From: Selaginella moellendorffii
Lineage: Eukaryota > Streptophyta > Lycopodiopsida > Selaginellales > Selaginellaceae
NCBI RefSeq assembly: GCF_000143415.4
Contig: NW_003314328.1
Location: forward strand, 461,889-525,888
Reading direction: 5' to 3'
DNA length: 64,000 nucleotides
Shown: positions 9,807 to 21,700 of the stretch, one piece after another
Layout: each line of letters opens with the position of its first letter
Position numbering within the stretch: position 1 is the stretch's first letter
Notes under the pieces: generated by a model
Databases searched by the model: none
What the model was told of the DNA's origin: nothing
The model's input: only the letters and a program-made list of their open reading frames with translations
Translations under genes and position numbers: made by a program

Positions 9807-11264
9807 TTAGTCCTCGCCATAGTTCCTCCGGCCGCCATAGCCAGTGTAGCCTTCGCTCTTGTCTTCCCCGTACTTCTTCCGGCCGCCATAGCCACCATAG
9901 CCTTCGCCATCGCCTTCTTCGTAGTTCTTCCGGCCTCCATAGCCTTCTTCACTCTCTTCTTCCCCGTATTTCTTCCGACCACTGCCATATCCTCCACCTC
10001 CATAGCCTTCGCCTTCTTCGTCGCCACCATACTTCTTTCGTCCTCCATAGCCTTCGCTCTCTTCATCTCCACCATACTTCTTTCCTCCTCCATAGCCTTC
10101 GGTCTCTTCAACGTCATCACCATACTTCTTTCGCCCTCCATAGCCTTCGGTCACTTCAACGTCTCCTCCATAGTTCTTTCGCCCTCCATAGCCTTCAGTC
10201 ACTTCAACGTCGCCACCATACTTCTTGCGCCCTCCATAGCCTTCGCTGTCTTCAACGTCGCCACCATACTTCTTCCGTCCTCCATAGCCTTCGCTCTCTT
10301 CCTCCTCTCCAACATATTTCTTTCGTCCTCCATAGCCTTCGGTCTCTTCCTCCTCGCCACCATACTTCTTTCGCCCTCCATAGCCTTCGGTCTCTTCAAA
10401 GTCGCCACCATACTTCTTTCGCCCTCCATAGCCTTCGGTCTCTTCTTCATCGCCACCATACTTCTTTCGCCCTCCATAGCCTTCGCTCACTTCACCGTCG
10501 CCACCATACTTCTTTCGCCCTCCATAGCCTTCGGTCTCTTCAACGTCGCCACCATACTTCTTGCGCCCTCCATAGCCTTCGCTGTCTTCAACGTCGCCAC
10601 CATACTTCTTCCGTCCTCCATAGCCTTCGCTCTCTTCCTCCTCTCCAACATACTTCTTTCGTCCTCCATAACCTTCGCTCGCTTCATCGTCTCCACCATA
10701 CTTCTTTCGTCCTCCATAGCCCTCGCTCTCCTCCTCATCGCCGCCATACTTCTTTCTTCCTCCGTAGCCCTCGGTCCCCTCCTCGCCACCACCACCTCCA
10801 TAGCCACCGCCATAACCCTGGCTCTCCTGTTCTTCACCGTATTTCTTCCGACCACCACCATACCCGTAGCCTCCGCTCTCCTCGCCACCACCGTAGCCTT
10901 CACTCTCGCCCTGCCCACCACCATAGCCTACATTCCCAGATCCATACTCACTCCCTCCGCCATAGCCAGATCCATCATACCCAGATGAATGCCCGCCATA
11001 GCTACTCTTCCCCTGGCCATGGCCGTAGTAAGAAGGCTTGGCAGTGCCATAATCCGTGGCTCTCCCCACATCCACCTCGAAATCCTCATCGCCATACTCA
11101 CCCGGATCGCCACTGCGAGGGTAGCTCCACTCTTCACTCGCTTCCTTGATGGCGCCATACACAGATCCAATGTCGTAGCCCCCGACGTAGGGCTCTGGAT
11201 CGAATTCGTCGTGATCCTCAGCATCCTCGCCGCGATCGCCCCCTCGTCCCCATCCTCGAGCCAT
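9807..11264 (-). CDS. Tyr/Gly-rich disordered repeat protein with DEFDPxPYxGGYD N terminus
   Basis: Single exon, ATG at 11264, 485 aa. The N-terminal ~60 residues contain DEFDPEPYVGGYDIGSVYG, which I recognise from a conserved plant family of disordered acidic proteins (Arabidopsis At5g39570-like, from memory). Residues ~90-155 are Gly/Tyr/Ser-rich. From ~155 to the end the protein is a tandem array of a 16-residue unit, EGYGGRKKYGGDxEx(S/T), alternating basic KK and acidic clusters. The array is encoded by a 48-bp DNA repeat. Such sequences are low-complexity, likely unfolded, and may bind RNA or lipids or phase-separate; no enzymatic function is suggested. It shares a 159-bp divergent intergenic region with succinyl-CoA ligase. 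Confidence 0.75.
   Translation of the reverse strand: MARGWGRGGDRGEDAEDHDEFDPEPYVGGYDIGSVYGAIKEASEEWSYPRSGDPGEYGDEDFEVDVGRATDYGTAKPSYYGHGQGKSSYGGHSSGYDGSGYGGGSEYGSGNVGYGGGQGESEGYGGGEESGGYGYGGGRKKYGEEQESQGYGGGYGGGGGEEGTEGYGGRKKYGGDEEESEGYGGRKKYGGDDEASEGYGGRKKYVGEEEESEGYGGRKKYGGDVEDSEGYGGRKKYGGDVEETEGYGGRKKYGGDGEVSEGYGGRKKYGGDEEETEGYGGRKKYGGDFEETEGYGGRKKYGGEEEETEGYGGRKKYVGEEEESEGYGGRKKYGGDVEDSEGYGGRKKYGGDVEVTEGYGGRKNYGGDVEVTEGYGGRKKYGDDVEETEGYGGGKKYGGDEESEGYGGRKKYGGDEEGEGYGGGGYGSGRKKYGEEESEEGYGGRKNYEEGDGEGYGGYGGRKKYGEDKSEGYTGYGGRRNYGED
9830..10790 (-). repeat. 48-bp coding minisatellite with higher-order duplication
   Basis: About 18 copies of a 48-bp unit encode the 16-residue repeat of the Tyr/Gly-rich protein. 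Two blocks, around 10,200-10,340 and 10,545-10,660, share the same order of variant units (KKYVGEEEESEG, then KKYGGDVEDSEG, then KKYGGDVE). This indicates a duplication of several units at once on top of single-unit expansion. Confidence 0.75.
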
Positions 11265-11423
11265 GATCTCTACACGTCAACAGTGTTCTTCCAATCCGTC
11301 AGGGGTTCGAATCGTTTTACAAGAGTGTGCCACGTCATTGCCACGCAAGCGATGCGTTGGCTTGCCACGTCGGTGTGTTTAATAGAAATTGCAGGGTTTG
11401 AATTAGGTTATCGAGCTGCGGCA
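11265..11423. promoter_or_regulatory. Bidirectional intergenic region, repeat protein and succinyl-CoA ligase
   Basis: The 159 bp between the start codons of the minus-strand repeat protein and the plus-strand succinyl-CoA ligase beta gene must hold both promoters. It contains two TGCCACGT-type motifs near 11,329 and 11,367, related to the ACGT core bound by bZIP factors. Function is inferred. Confidence 0.35.
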
Positions 11424-13370
11424 ATGGCGAGCGCGATGGCGAGGCGCGTCGCGAATGTCGTGGCCAGATCGCGGATTTCTTCCTTCTATCCACTGCACAA
11501 GGCCATCGCCGCGCCGAAAAGCGGTCCCTGGGAGCAGCAGTTGCGGCATCTCAACATCCACGAGTATCAGGTATTTCCTTAGCTCAGTAGCATCCGATCA
11601 ATCGATCGAGTGAGTCTCATTGCCGTGCCGATCGTCCAGGGCGCCGATCTTATGAGCAAGTATGGCGTGAATGTTCCAAAAGGGGCGGTTGTTTCGTCCA
11701 GGAAAGAGATCTCAACCGTGTTGGAAAAGGAGTTCCCTGACAATGAAGAGGTATGGTTTCCAGAGAGGAAGACGAACGTTTTCATGTTTTCTTCTACTTC
11801 TTTTTTTCTTTTTCAGCTTGTTGTGAAGAGTCAAATTTTGGCTGGTGGTCGTGGTTTGGGAACTTTCAAGAATGGTTTGAAGGGAGGCGTTCACATCGTC
11901 AAACGAGACAAAGTCGAGGAGATTGCAGGTTTGCGATTTCCTTAAGAGACCTTATTTGCTTAAGCACATCTTTCCAGGAAAAATGCTCGGTCAGATACTT
12001 GTGACCAAGCAAACGGGACCGGAGGGAAAGCCAGTGAACAAGGTAATGGCTGGTTACAGAAACCCACTCATTGAACTCTTCCTCAGGTTTTCATATGCGA
12101 GAAGCTGCAGCTTGTCAATGAAATGTACTTCGCCATTGCTCTAGACAGAGCAAGCGCTGGGCCTGTAAGCTCACCCAATTTTTTTTTTCTCCTCTGATTT
12201 ACATGCTGTTTTTATACCAGGTTATTATTGCCTGCAGCAAGGGTGGAACAAGCATAGAAGATTTGGCTGAGAAATACCCGGACATGATCATCAAGGTTTT
12301 TATTTTCCTCTCTTCAAATTTAGAAGAATGTACTAATTCTAATGCCAGGTCCCTATCAACATCCACAAAGGCATCACCGATGCCGATGCAGAGAAGGTTG
12401 TAAACGGACTGAACTTGAAGTGCGCAGATAAAAACGACTCGATGCAGCAAGTAAAGCACCTGTATGATCTTTTCTGCAAATCCGACTGCACGCTTGTGGA
12501 GGTGAGAAACTTTGCCCCTAGGCTATAGCCATCTAACCAAGTGCCAATTATGCAGATCAATCCACTGGCAGAGACTGCGGATGGAAAGCTCGTCGCTGCC
12601 GATGCGAAGCTCAACTTCGATGACAATGCGAGCTTCCGTCAACAGGAGATATTCGCACTTCGTGATCAATCTCAAGAAGATGCTCGAGAGGTTTGAGACC
12701 TTGTTCATAGTTTCACGTTTTAATGCCTGTTCGAAAAACAGGTCGCTGCTGCTGCCGCCGATTTGAACTACATTGGATTGGATGGCGAGATTGGCTGCAT
12801 GGTGAATGGAGCAGGACTCGCGATGGCAACCATGGATATCATCAAACTGCACGGAGGCTCACCAGCCAACTTCCTTGACGTTGGCGGAAATGCTTCAGAA
12901 AACCAGGTACATTATACCACTTTTTCTCTCTGGTCTAGACTCTGTTTGCTACTTCTTTCCAGGTCATTGAAGCCTTCAAAATCCTCACGTCTGACAAGAA
13001 GGTGAAGGCCATTCTGGTGAACATCTTCGGTGGAATCATGAAGTGTAACGTGATCGCGAGTGGTATTGTCAACGCTGCCAAGACGGTGCGTCTTTCTCTT
13101 CCTCTTGTTCATGTGGATGCATGTGGATGAAGTAAAAAGAACTCTCTGCTCTGGTCCTTGTAGGTGTCACTCAAAGTCCCACTGATCGTTCGATTGGAAG
13201 GCACAAATGTTGATCTAGGAAAGAGAATACTAAAGGTAAGCTATATACAACTCCCTTGTTTATAGTTTGGAGGGAGGTTCATTCTTTGTTTGCAGGAGAG
13301 TAAGATGAACTTGATCGCTGCGGACGACTTGGACGATGCCGCAGAGAAGGCTGTGGCCGCGCTGGCTTAA
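11424..13370 (+). CDS. Succinyl-CoA ligase (ADP-forming) subunit beta, mitochondrial
   Basis: Twelve exons: 11424-11570, 11640-11750, 11817-11928, 11978-12042, 12087-12164, 12221-12295, 12349-12501, 12556-12690, 12742-12906, 12963-13085, 13164-13235 and 13296-13370. All introns are 45-80 nt with GT/AG ends and the joined frame is open, giving 436 aa. The N terminus ([20 protein letters not shown]) is a mitochondrial presequence. Then come LNIHEYQGADLM, the ATP-grasp glycine-rich segment [18 protein letters not shown], the stretch [11 protein letters not shown], and the C-terminal ligase region [17 protein letters not shown]. The enzyme forms a heterodimer with the alpha subunit and makes ATP in the TCA cycle while converting succinyl-CoA to succinate. 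The gene appears intact. Confidence 0.96.
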
Positions 13371-13797
13371 AAGGAGGTCAATCCTTCCACCGCAAAGATT
13401 TTTGGACGACAATAATTCGGCAAGCAAACCATGTAAGGTTTTTATTTTTGTGGTAACTGATGGCTTGATCATAGGATCTTACCAAAGTTTCAAGGCAATA
13501 GACCTTGCTGGCAAGAAATTTATCCGTTACTACCAGCATGTAAAGTTTGATGCGTCATAGCGGATTTTTATGAGATGGAGCGAATTAAAGGAAAGGAATG
13601 TGAACGTTTCTCGTGATTCCTAAATTCGAGACTCCACGACGAGCAAGCAATTAATTTAGCGTAATGGCGCTGCTTAAATTCGGCTAATGCCCCAAAGAGC
13701 TCCGGTTCTTGAGCGCTCGAGAGGGAGAGTTTGGGAGTTCTCCCTGATTGTCAATCCAATCCAAATCCTTTTCTGTGAGTGCTAGTGATCGATCGCC

Positions 13798-14367
13798 ATG
13801 GAGAGGAGCCGGCAGCAATCCATCCAGTTGGAATTGGTAGGGAAGATGGTTTCCAAGGAGCTGTCGCTCAAGTACTCGGATCTCGCCGCCGCTCCAAGCG
13901 ACGATCTCGCCCTCCACGCGCCATTCTGCTTCCACTTCGCCGCCTTCCAGTGCTACAGCCCCCAGACCGCGCTGTGGCTGCGGGACTTCGATCGCCGCAA
14001 GAGTGTGGACGCCGCCCCAAAGAGCACTCCCTCCTCCTCCAGCAAGAGCTACATTTACTACTCCAGCAGCGGCGATCTCTCCTCTCCCTCATCCGCCCCT
14101 CCCTCCTCGTCTCCATCCTCCAGGCTCGCGAGGCTCATCTCCAAGAAGAAGAAAGCGCGCGGCGGCAAGACGAAGAAGACGAAGTGGCCATGGCGCCTGT
14201 ACGACAGTACGGCAATCTCCTTCAAGGGCAAGGTATGTACGGTCTCGCTATGGAGTGGCTAATTCTTTTTTGCTTATCAGGTATCTTGCAGGGCGTTTAG
14301 TTGCATGTCGCAAGAATTTCCAGTGCCGCCAATCCATTTGCCCAGGCATATCCCAGAGATGCTCTAA
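13798..14367 (+). CDS. Small Ser-rich basic protein of unknown function
   Basis: Exon 1 runs from the ATG at 13798 to 14232 and ends AAG|GTATGT. I propose exon 2 at 14281-14367 after a TTATCAG acceptor, giving 173 aa ending in PRHIPEML. A second acceptor 11 nt later (TTGCAG) would stop after two codons. The N-terminal ~75 residues look folded (a PFCFHFAAFQCYSPQTALWLRDFDRRK stretch is broken here by the 20-residue limit: key residues are Cys, Phe and Trp at about 44-62). A Ser/Pro-rich linker follows, then a lysine-rich segment resembling a nuclear signal and the motif KWPWRLYDSTAISFKGK. I do not recognise the family. A 47-nt open run through the intron would give a 154-aa alternative product. 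Confidence 0.5.
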
Positions 14368-14944
14368 GTGAACAAATTGCAAAGGCAAAATAATTCTATG
14401 TTTTAAGATTTATAATGCATTTTAGCAACACTTCAACAAATTTCTCATAGTGTTTTGTTAGTTTCTTCCTTTTGCAAGTCTATCTATCTACTGCCCACTC
14501 GGTTGCAGATCCATGTAACATCATCAAGTTCTAAGCGAAGACAAGTCAGACTGCATGGTCTCTATCTAAAAAATGTTCTTTGACACTTTGCAAATAGATG
14601 ATCAGATGGATAGATAAAATGGTTACAAATAAGAATGGCTAATATGTCACTCATAAAGTTTTACTCGTTGTTGCTCTCTAAATGACTCCCCATTAGTCAG
14701 CAACAACTATGATTTAGAGATTTTCAAGGTCAACCTTTAGATGGGTCTTGAATTTCCCCGTGGAGGCCTCTTCAGATCTTAACAGCAAATTTGACTAAAG
14801 GCACTTAAGACTTATGGCGCTAAGCCATGGGAAAATGTTGCTCTTAATCAATTTCTTGTTAATACGATGCGCTAAACTTACATAGATAATTGTCCAAAAT
14901 ATTATCAGTTTTCATTTGGTTACGACGATGCATATGGCTGATTG
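14368..14944. other. Intergenic, no gene seen
   Basis: AT-rich sequence following the small unknown gene. I see no open frame, RNA gene or repeat of note. It probably holds the 3' UTR of that gene and the boundary of the duplicated copper-ATPase flank. Confidence 0.5.
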
Positions 14945-15125
14945 AGCAGGGATTCGTGAACAACAGTGACTAACACGCCCGTCCTGGCATGCTCTTCGCC
15001 TTCACACAGGTAGGCAGCCGCTTGCTGTCCTTGCTCAGTTACGAGCTTTGTATTACCCACCATTTGATTGTTGTGAGCTACAAACGAATGATATACGAGC
15101 ACAGTTTGTCCTTCGACAAAGCAGC
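14945..15125 (-). pseudogene. Copper P1B-ATPase fragment, copy A
   Basis: On the minus strand the sequence matches part of two consecutive exons of the intact ATPase further right (about 19,415-19,610). Recognisable pieces are VEGQTVLV, VGNTKLVTEQG, QQAA.YL and ARTGVLVTV. The ILIP residues are deleted, the intron between the exons is still present, and frames are broken. Retention of the intron indicates DNA duplication and not retroposition. Confidence 0.75.
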
Positions 15126-16104
15126 TTGGCAAGATCTATGGTCAAAAGCAGAAACTTGGAGCTCAAGTTTCTGCTGGTGTACATAAGGAATTAGGTGATG
15201 GATCAAAGTTTGGAAGTATCTGTTCATAAAAGTTTAGTCTTCACAAAGGATGGTATCTCTTCGCTCACCGTTCTCAACGCCTCGAATCAGAACGAGGCTT
15301 GAAGATACCTCCGGGAACTGTCGTTTTGATGCTCTTCTTCTCCTGATTACAAGTCAAGTACATATATGAATCACTTTTAAAACCGGGTTGTCTCTTCAGA
15401 TGATATTAATATCTGCCTGGTTCAATTCTAAACTTTTGCTCCATGATTTGTTTTACCAATTTTTGCTCAAAGTGCTGCTCGTTTGATGCCCTCAAGAAAC
15501 AATCCAGCGCTCGTCAATGGGTCAACTCAGGTTGACGTGTGAACTTTATCACAAAAGTGCTACATCTGAAGGATTTACAAAACCTTGGATTCAAAGGTCG
15601 GATCATTGAATGCTTTGGCTGCTTGTAGTTTGATTTAATGCAAGACAAGTCTGATCCGATGTAGCCACATTATGAATTTGTGTGCTCAAGAATTGCTCGC
15701 AGTTCTCAATGCCTCAAATTGGATCTGGGCTTAGCTATTTTGATGCTTTTCGTCGTAGTGATGAAGTTTTACAGCTACTCCTACGTGTAGTTCCATCTAG
15801 TCTAGCACCCACTCCATTTAGTCTCACCTAGTTACACATGAATCAATCTTGGTGTTGAATCTTGTATGGTATCATGATTTTTTTCCTGCTCTTTCATGAG
15901 ATCTTCACTGAATCGATTCATGTGTTTGATTTGATGCCGAACAGGTTGTAGCAAGCAAGCAAGCAAGACTCGCGGACAGAAGATTCAACACTATAATGTA
16001 ACTCAAGTTAAATAAAATGTAGTCAGGTCCATAGTTAGACATGCCGCAACGCGCTTCCTGTGGTGGCCCCATTGATGAGGACCCATTCCGCCCTTGCTCG
16101 CACG
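15126..16104. other. Decayed copies of the ATPase downstream flank
   Basis: No gene seen. Bases 15,235-15,365 match 17,818-17,965, sharing a stretch around CGAACGAGGCTTGAAGATACC-like sequence (read CTCGAATnnGAACGAGGCTTG). A weaker third match lies near 18,320-18,400. Bases 15,660-15,740 contain a further relative. These are diverged duplicates of sequence that normally lies 3' of the ATPase gene. Confidence 0.5.
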
Positions 16105-17120
16105 CTGGCGCATGCACTCCTTGATCCCGAGCTGGTTTTGGAAAGCTCGCGTTAGTTTTAGCGAGAGGCTTACCTTCTTGGCCACTGCTGTGGCAGTCGT
16201 CCAGTTATCTCCAGTCATCATGAGCGTCCTTATTCCCATTTGTTTGACGCCTTCCACGACGATGGCGGCTTCTCGTTTGAGGGGGTCTGACACTGCGAGT
16301 GACGGAGGTCGTGGCCAACGGTGACTACTACGCCCGTCCTGGCACGCTCTTCGACTTCATACAGGTAGTTGGCCGCTTGCTGTGATAAGGGAATTCCTTG
16401 CTCGGTTACGAGCTTCGTGTTTCCCACCTGTTTGATTGTTGTGAGCTACAAACGAATGATTTGGAAGTGGAAGATATATACCAGCACAGACAATGCAGCT
16501 TCCCCCCGTAGAGCTTTCAAATCGGAGAATTTCTTTACCCAGCTGAAATCCCGGGTTCTCGACAGAGGCGAAGGAACCTCCAAGGACCAAATAGTGGTAC
16601 GCATAGTCGAGAACTGCTCTCGCAAGCGGATGCTCGCTACCAGCCTGTGCAAAACCAGTGACAACTTTCATGAACTTCGAAAGAAAAGAAACAAAGAAAG
16701 AGGAGTAGCACCTCAGCAGCAGCAGCAGCAAATGCGAGCATCTCCCGACAGGGTCATTCCGTTCCGTTGAAGGCCTAGTTATCACTGACTGTCTACCATT
16801 TCTCAAGGTTCGACACACTGGTGTCGTTCTAATGCGTTGCCACCTTTGATTAAAATTCCGTTGAAACCTCCAACACCGCTACCATGATAGCAGTTACGGA
16901 GTAGACTATGCAGACGTAGTTCCAACAGTGACCCATATTGGCCGAGTCACAACGAAGCTAATGATACGCCCCGAGATAGAACTTTCTGCCAATGATAAAG
17001 TGCACCGGAGTTACAAGGAGCCAGTTCATCCAGTCACCCATGAGAGAGAAAAGGCCCACAGTGGATGAGCAAAAGCCGATAAGCATCAGATTGCTGGCTT
17101 CGAGGTCCATTCTCGGGTAC
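16105..17120 (-). pseudogene. Copper P1B-ATPase pseudogene, copy B, internally deleted
   Basis: The minus strand matches the intact ATPase from about 19,195 up to 20,042, then jumps directly to about 20,925-21,115. Roughly 880 bp of the parent are missing, including the TGEA actuator and CPC metal-site exons. Introns are retained. Recognisable pieces include [31 protein letters not shown] and [16 protein letters not shown], but multiple frameshifts and stops break the frame. It is not functional as an ion pump. Confidence 0.85.
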
Positions 17121-18722
17121 AGGTCGATCAACGGCGAGCCATGGCTTTGTTGGGCATATGGTGTTTCAGCTGCCTTGGTTCTTCAACGTAATTCTGTCGA
17201 ACAAGCTTCAGCTGCCTTGGTTCTTGCACGTAATTCTGTCGAACAAGCTTCCGCGTACAGGTTGATCAGAGCGCTCTGAAGTACAACACTCGCAGAGACA
17301 GCCTGTGCATGAACAGCTCTACCTTTTGCTCCACGTCTCGCAGTGCAACGGGCAGATTCTTTGCTGCCCGCAACAGAGATGCGAATGTAGCCGCCGCAGC
17401 TCGTTTCAGCCTATATCCTGGTTTCCGTTGATAAATTGCTCAAACATAAAAAACAGTTTTGGTTTTCATCGCATCTTGTTATAAAATCTCAAATAATCAC
17501 TGCATCTTGAGATCATCGGCGATTCCGGAACAGAATCTATCTCAATATTGAGAAGAAATTTCCATTATCAATTTCAATGGGTGCTCTAGTTTATAATGAA
17601 GTAGATGGCGATTTGGAAATGGTTCCATAAAACTCCACCAAATGAGCCTATAACAGTCGTCAGATCTGCCGATGGTCAATATCAGAAACTTGGATCTCAA
17701 GAAACGGTTTCTTGAGCTCCAAGTTTCTGCTGTTTTGTACATAAGACGATGGATAAAATGGAGGCTTCTGTAATCTGTTTCATCTGTATGTTCATACAAT
17801 ATTCTGTGCCTTCTTCAGTCTTCACAAAGCATGAAAGAGGGCAAATGATGAAGCATCTCTTCGCTCGCCGTTCTCAATGCCTCGAATTGGAACGAGGCTT
17901 GAAGATACCACGGGGGACAAATTGTCATTCTGATGCTCTCCTCTCTTGATTACAAGTCTAGAACATATGAGTCAATTTCAGACGTGTGGTGGAATCTCTT
18001 TGCATGATACTATCTACGTGGTTGAATTCCTTTATTTGTTTTCCGAATCTTTGCTCAAACTGCTGCCCTCAAGCAGCAGGCAGATGATTCAGAGATGTGT
18101 TTGATTTAATGCAGGACAGGCCCAATCCCATGTAGCCACAATTTGGGGCAGAAGATTCAACACTGTGCCTTGAGGGAAAATGGTTTCTTGAGTTCCAAGT
18201 TTTTGCTGTTGTATACAAAACCTAGGATTTAATGAATGTATGAGCTCATGGATCATCGAATGCGCTTGTATTCGGTGCTGATTTGATTAGAGATTCATCT
18301 GTATATGTGCTCAATAGAAGGAACGAGGCAAATGATGAATCATCTCTTCCCCGGATCGGAACGAGGCTTGAAGATGGACAAACTGTCATTGCCATTGTCA
18401 TTGTGTGTTGGATGGTGATCGATCTTTGTCCCTGTTGCAACCTTTTACTCCATGATTTCTTTTTCATGCTCATTGGATGAGATCTTTACTAAATGATTCT
18501 ACAATGCATCAACTTGATGCCTTCCCACGAACATAAAGACAAATTCGCGGAGAAGAGTAAATCTTCTTTACCTTTCTCCTATCGAAATCGACTCTGATCT
18601 AAGAAAATAGTCAAGCATGAGGAGGCAAGTGAGCACCGGTAAGCGACCACTTGGAGATGGCAAGAACGCGATCAATGTCGAAACTCACAAAACATCTCAT
18701 GTACAAAATATATAGTTACAGA
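17121..18722. other. Intergenic with decayed ATPase-flank repeats
   Basis: No gene seen. It contains a 42-bp tandem duplication at about 17,167-17,250 (unit ending GTCGAACAAGCTT). Two or three diverged copies of the flank shared with 15,130-15,400 also occur, near 17,690-17,970 and 18,180-18,400. The last part is the 3' UTR region of the intact ATPase gene. Confidence 0.5.
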
Positions 18723-21700
18723 TTATTGCCTGCTTCTGTGTTGTGGTTGGAAGTCGAGAATCTCCGTCAACCTGGGCCTCCTGTAGAGCCTCAGTAGCAA
18801 CGAGCAGCCGATAACGCTAACCGAGGACATGGCCATGGCGGCACCGGCCATCCAGGGCGGCAGGCTTATCGAGAAGAAAGGATAGAGCACACCAGCAGCC
18901 ACGGGGATGGCCACCACGTTGTATCCCATCGCAAACACGTAGTTTAGCCGGATTCTGGCGAAGGTCTTGCGCGACAGGTCGATCGCCGTGATCACGTCCT
19001 CGAGGTTGCTCCTCATGAGCACGTAATCGGCGGCTTCGATGGCGATGTCGGTCCCGGCACCAATCGCCATTCCCACGTCCGCTGCTGCCAGCGCGGGAGA
19101 ATCGTTGATGCCGTCGCCCACCATGGCTACCACGGTACCGTCGGACTGGAGCGACTTTACCACCTCGGCCTTGCCGCCGGGGAGAACTTCTCCCATGCAC
19201 TCCTTGATCCCGACCTGGTTTTGGAAAGCTCCGAGTTAGCTATAGCGAGAGAGGACGGGGCCGAGAGGCTTACCTCCTTGGCCACTGCTCGGGCAGTCGT
19301 CCAGTTATCTCCAGTCACCATGAGCGTTCTTATTCCCATTTGGTTGAGGCCTTCCACGACGATAGCGGCTTCTCGTTTGAGCGGGTCTGACACTGCGAGG
19401 ATTCCACGGAGGTCGTGGCCAACGGTGACTAGCACGCCCGTCCTGGCACGCTCTTCGACTTCACGCAGGTAGTTGGCCGCTTGCTGTGGTATGAGAATTC
19501 CTTGCTCGGTTATGAGCTTCGTGTTTCCCACCTGCTTGATCGTGTGAGCTACATAAACGATCTGAAAATGGAAGATGACATACCAGCACAATTTGTCCTT
19601 CGACAATGCAGCTTACGCCTTGGCCTGGTAGAGCTTTGAAATCGGAGCATTTCTTTACCCAGCTGAAGTCCCGGGTTCTCGACGGAGATTTTGGCGTCGA
19701 GGGAACCCCTCCAAATACCAAATGGTGGTACGCATAGTCGAGAACTGCTCTCGCAAGCGGATGCTCGCTACCAGCCTGAGCAAAACCAATGAAGACTTTC
19801 ATGACCTTAGAAACAAATAATAAGGAGAACAAACCTCAGCAGCAGCAGCAAATGCCAGCATCTCTGACAAGGTCATTCCGTTGAAGGCCTTTGCAGTTGT
19901 CACAGACGGTCTACCATTAGTCAAGGTGCCCGTCTTATCAAAAACGACACATTGGATCTGGTGTGCTCGTTCTAGTGCGTCGCCGCCTTTGATCAAAATT
20001 CCGTTGGAAGCTCCAACACCAGTTGCTACCATGACAGCAGTTGGTGTGGCGAGTCCCAAAGCGCAGGGACACGCGATCACCAGCACAGCAATCCCGAACA
20101 TAAGTGCGAAAACAAAATGATTTGTACCATCCGGCATCCAAGAATCTGGATATAATTCAAGCACTCCCGCCAGGTACCTAGCAAAACACAGAAATTTTGC
20201 ATGAGCTTGTAGAGGCGCTCGTTACCGAGGGAAAACAAAAAGACTTACCAGCAAATCCAAGTAGATAATGCTAGCACAACCACAACAGGAACAAATATGC
20301 TTGACACCTTTACAGATGAAAAACCCGTCAGCACTCACTATAAAGAGAGGGAAACACGACTTACGTAGTCTGCGAATTTTTGAATCGGAGCTTTGCACAT
20401 TTGTGCATTCTCCACAAGGTTGACAATTTTGGCCAGCGCAGCGTCTCTTCCGACCTTCACTGCTTCGATGTAAAGAAGCCCGTTCACGTTGATGGTACCT
20501 CCAATGACATTGTCGCCAACGGATTTGTCAACCAGTGCAGCCTCTCCTGTGATCATGCCTTCGTTGACATGACTTGAGCCCTCCACAACGAAGCCGTCAG
20601 CTGGAATCTTAGAACCGGGCACAACCTTGAGCCTGTCTCCTTTCTGTATCAGCTGGGCATCAATCTCCGTTTCCTTCTCTACAGTGATATGCTCAAGGTT
20701 TAGAATGCACGGCTATTGAACGAACCTGAGTTACCTGAGTCAGCAGTGACCAACATAGCAGTAGTCGGTGCGAGCTCAAGCAGCTTTCCAATCGCCTCGG
20801 ATGTCTTCCCTTTGGCGAGAACTTCCAAATACTTTCCAAGCAATACGAAGGTAAAGAGCATAGTCGTCGTCTCGAAGTACGTCCTTCCATGAAAGCCCGT
20901 AAAAGCACCGTAAAAGATAGCACCTACGGAATAGACGTAAGCAGACGTCGTTCCAAGCGTAACTAGAACGTCCATATTGGCCGAGCCACTACGAAGCGAA
21001 TGATACGCCCCGAGATAGAACTTCTTGCCAATGATAAACTGCACCGGAGTTACAAGGAGCCACTTCATCCAGTCACCCATGAGAAAAGGTCCACAGTGAA
21101 TGAGCAAAAGCCGATAAGCAAACGGAACGTGTGGACAAACCACCGTGATGAAGAAAACTGGAATCTGAAAGGAAAAAAAAGAAACATGAGTTTGACGAGT
21201 GAAAACAACAAGTACAACTCACACTGAAGGCCAAGCTCGCGATAAAAAGCCGTAAAGCCGAAGATACTTCTTTGCTTTTATCCGGAGAATAAGACGTATA
21301 AGGATTCGGGAGCACGACTTTATACCTCCCAGCCCCGGCATTCTCGATACCGTGAACGATGTCTCTGAGCTTCAGCACTTCCGGGTCATACATAACTACA
21401 GCCCTTTCCAGCAACACGTCCAGCGTGAAATCCCTGACGCCTTTGAGCTTGGAAAGAAGCTCCCCAACCTGCGTTCCATCGTCCTCAAATATCCCACCTA
21501 TGGTGAGAATCACCTTGTCCCGTTCCTCACTCTCAATGAGCTCTGCCTCGAACCCTGCATCTTCGATCGTCTCAATGATTTGCCTTCTCTGCACAGCCTT
21601 GGGATCAAACTCCACCTCTCCCATCTCGGTCGCCAGCGCCACAGTAACGCGCTTTACACCTGGAAGCTTCGCCAAAACGCCTTCCACGGAGTTGACGCAT

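Noticed and set aside
20679-20734. Apparent frameshift in the copper ATPase between the third and fourth exons
   Set aside because: A 56-nt intron with GT/AG ends and a CTAAAC branch-like motif joins the two frames exactly and gives the expected protein.
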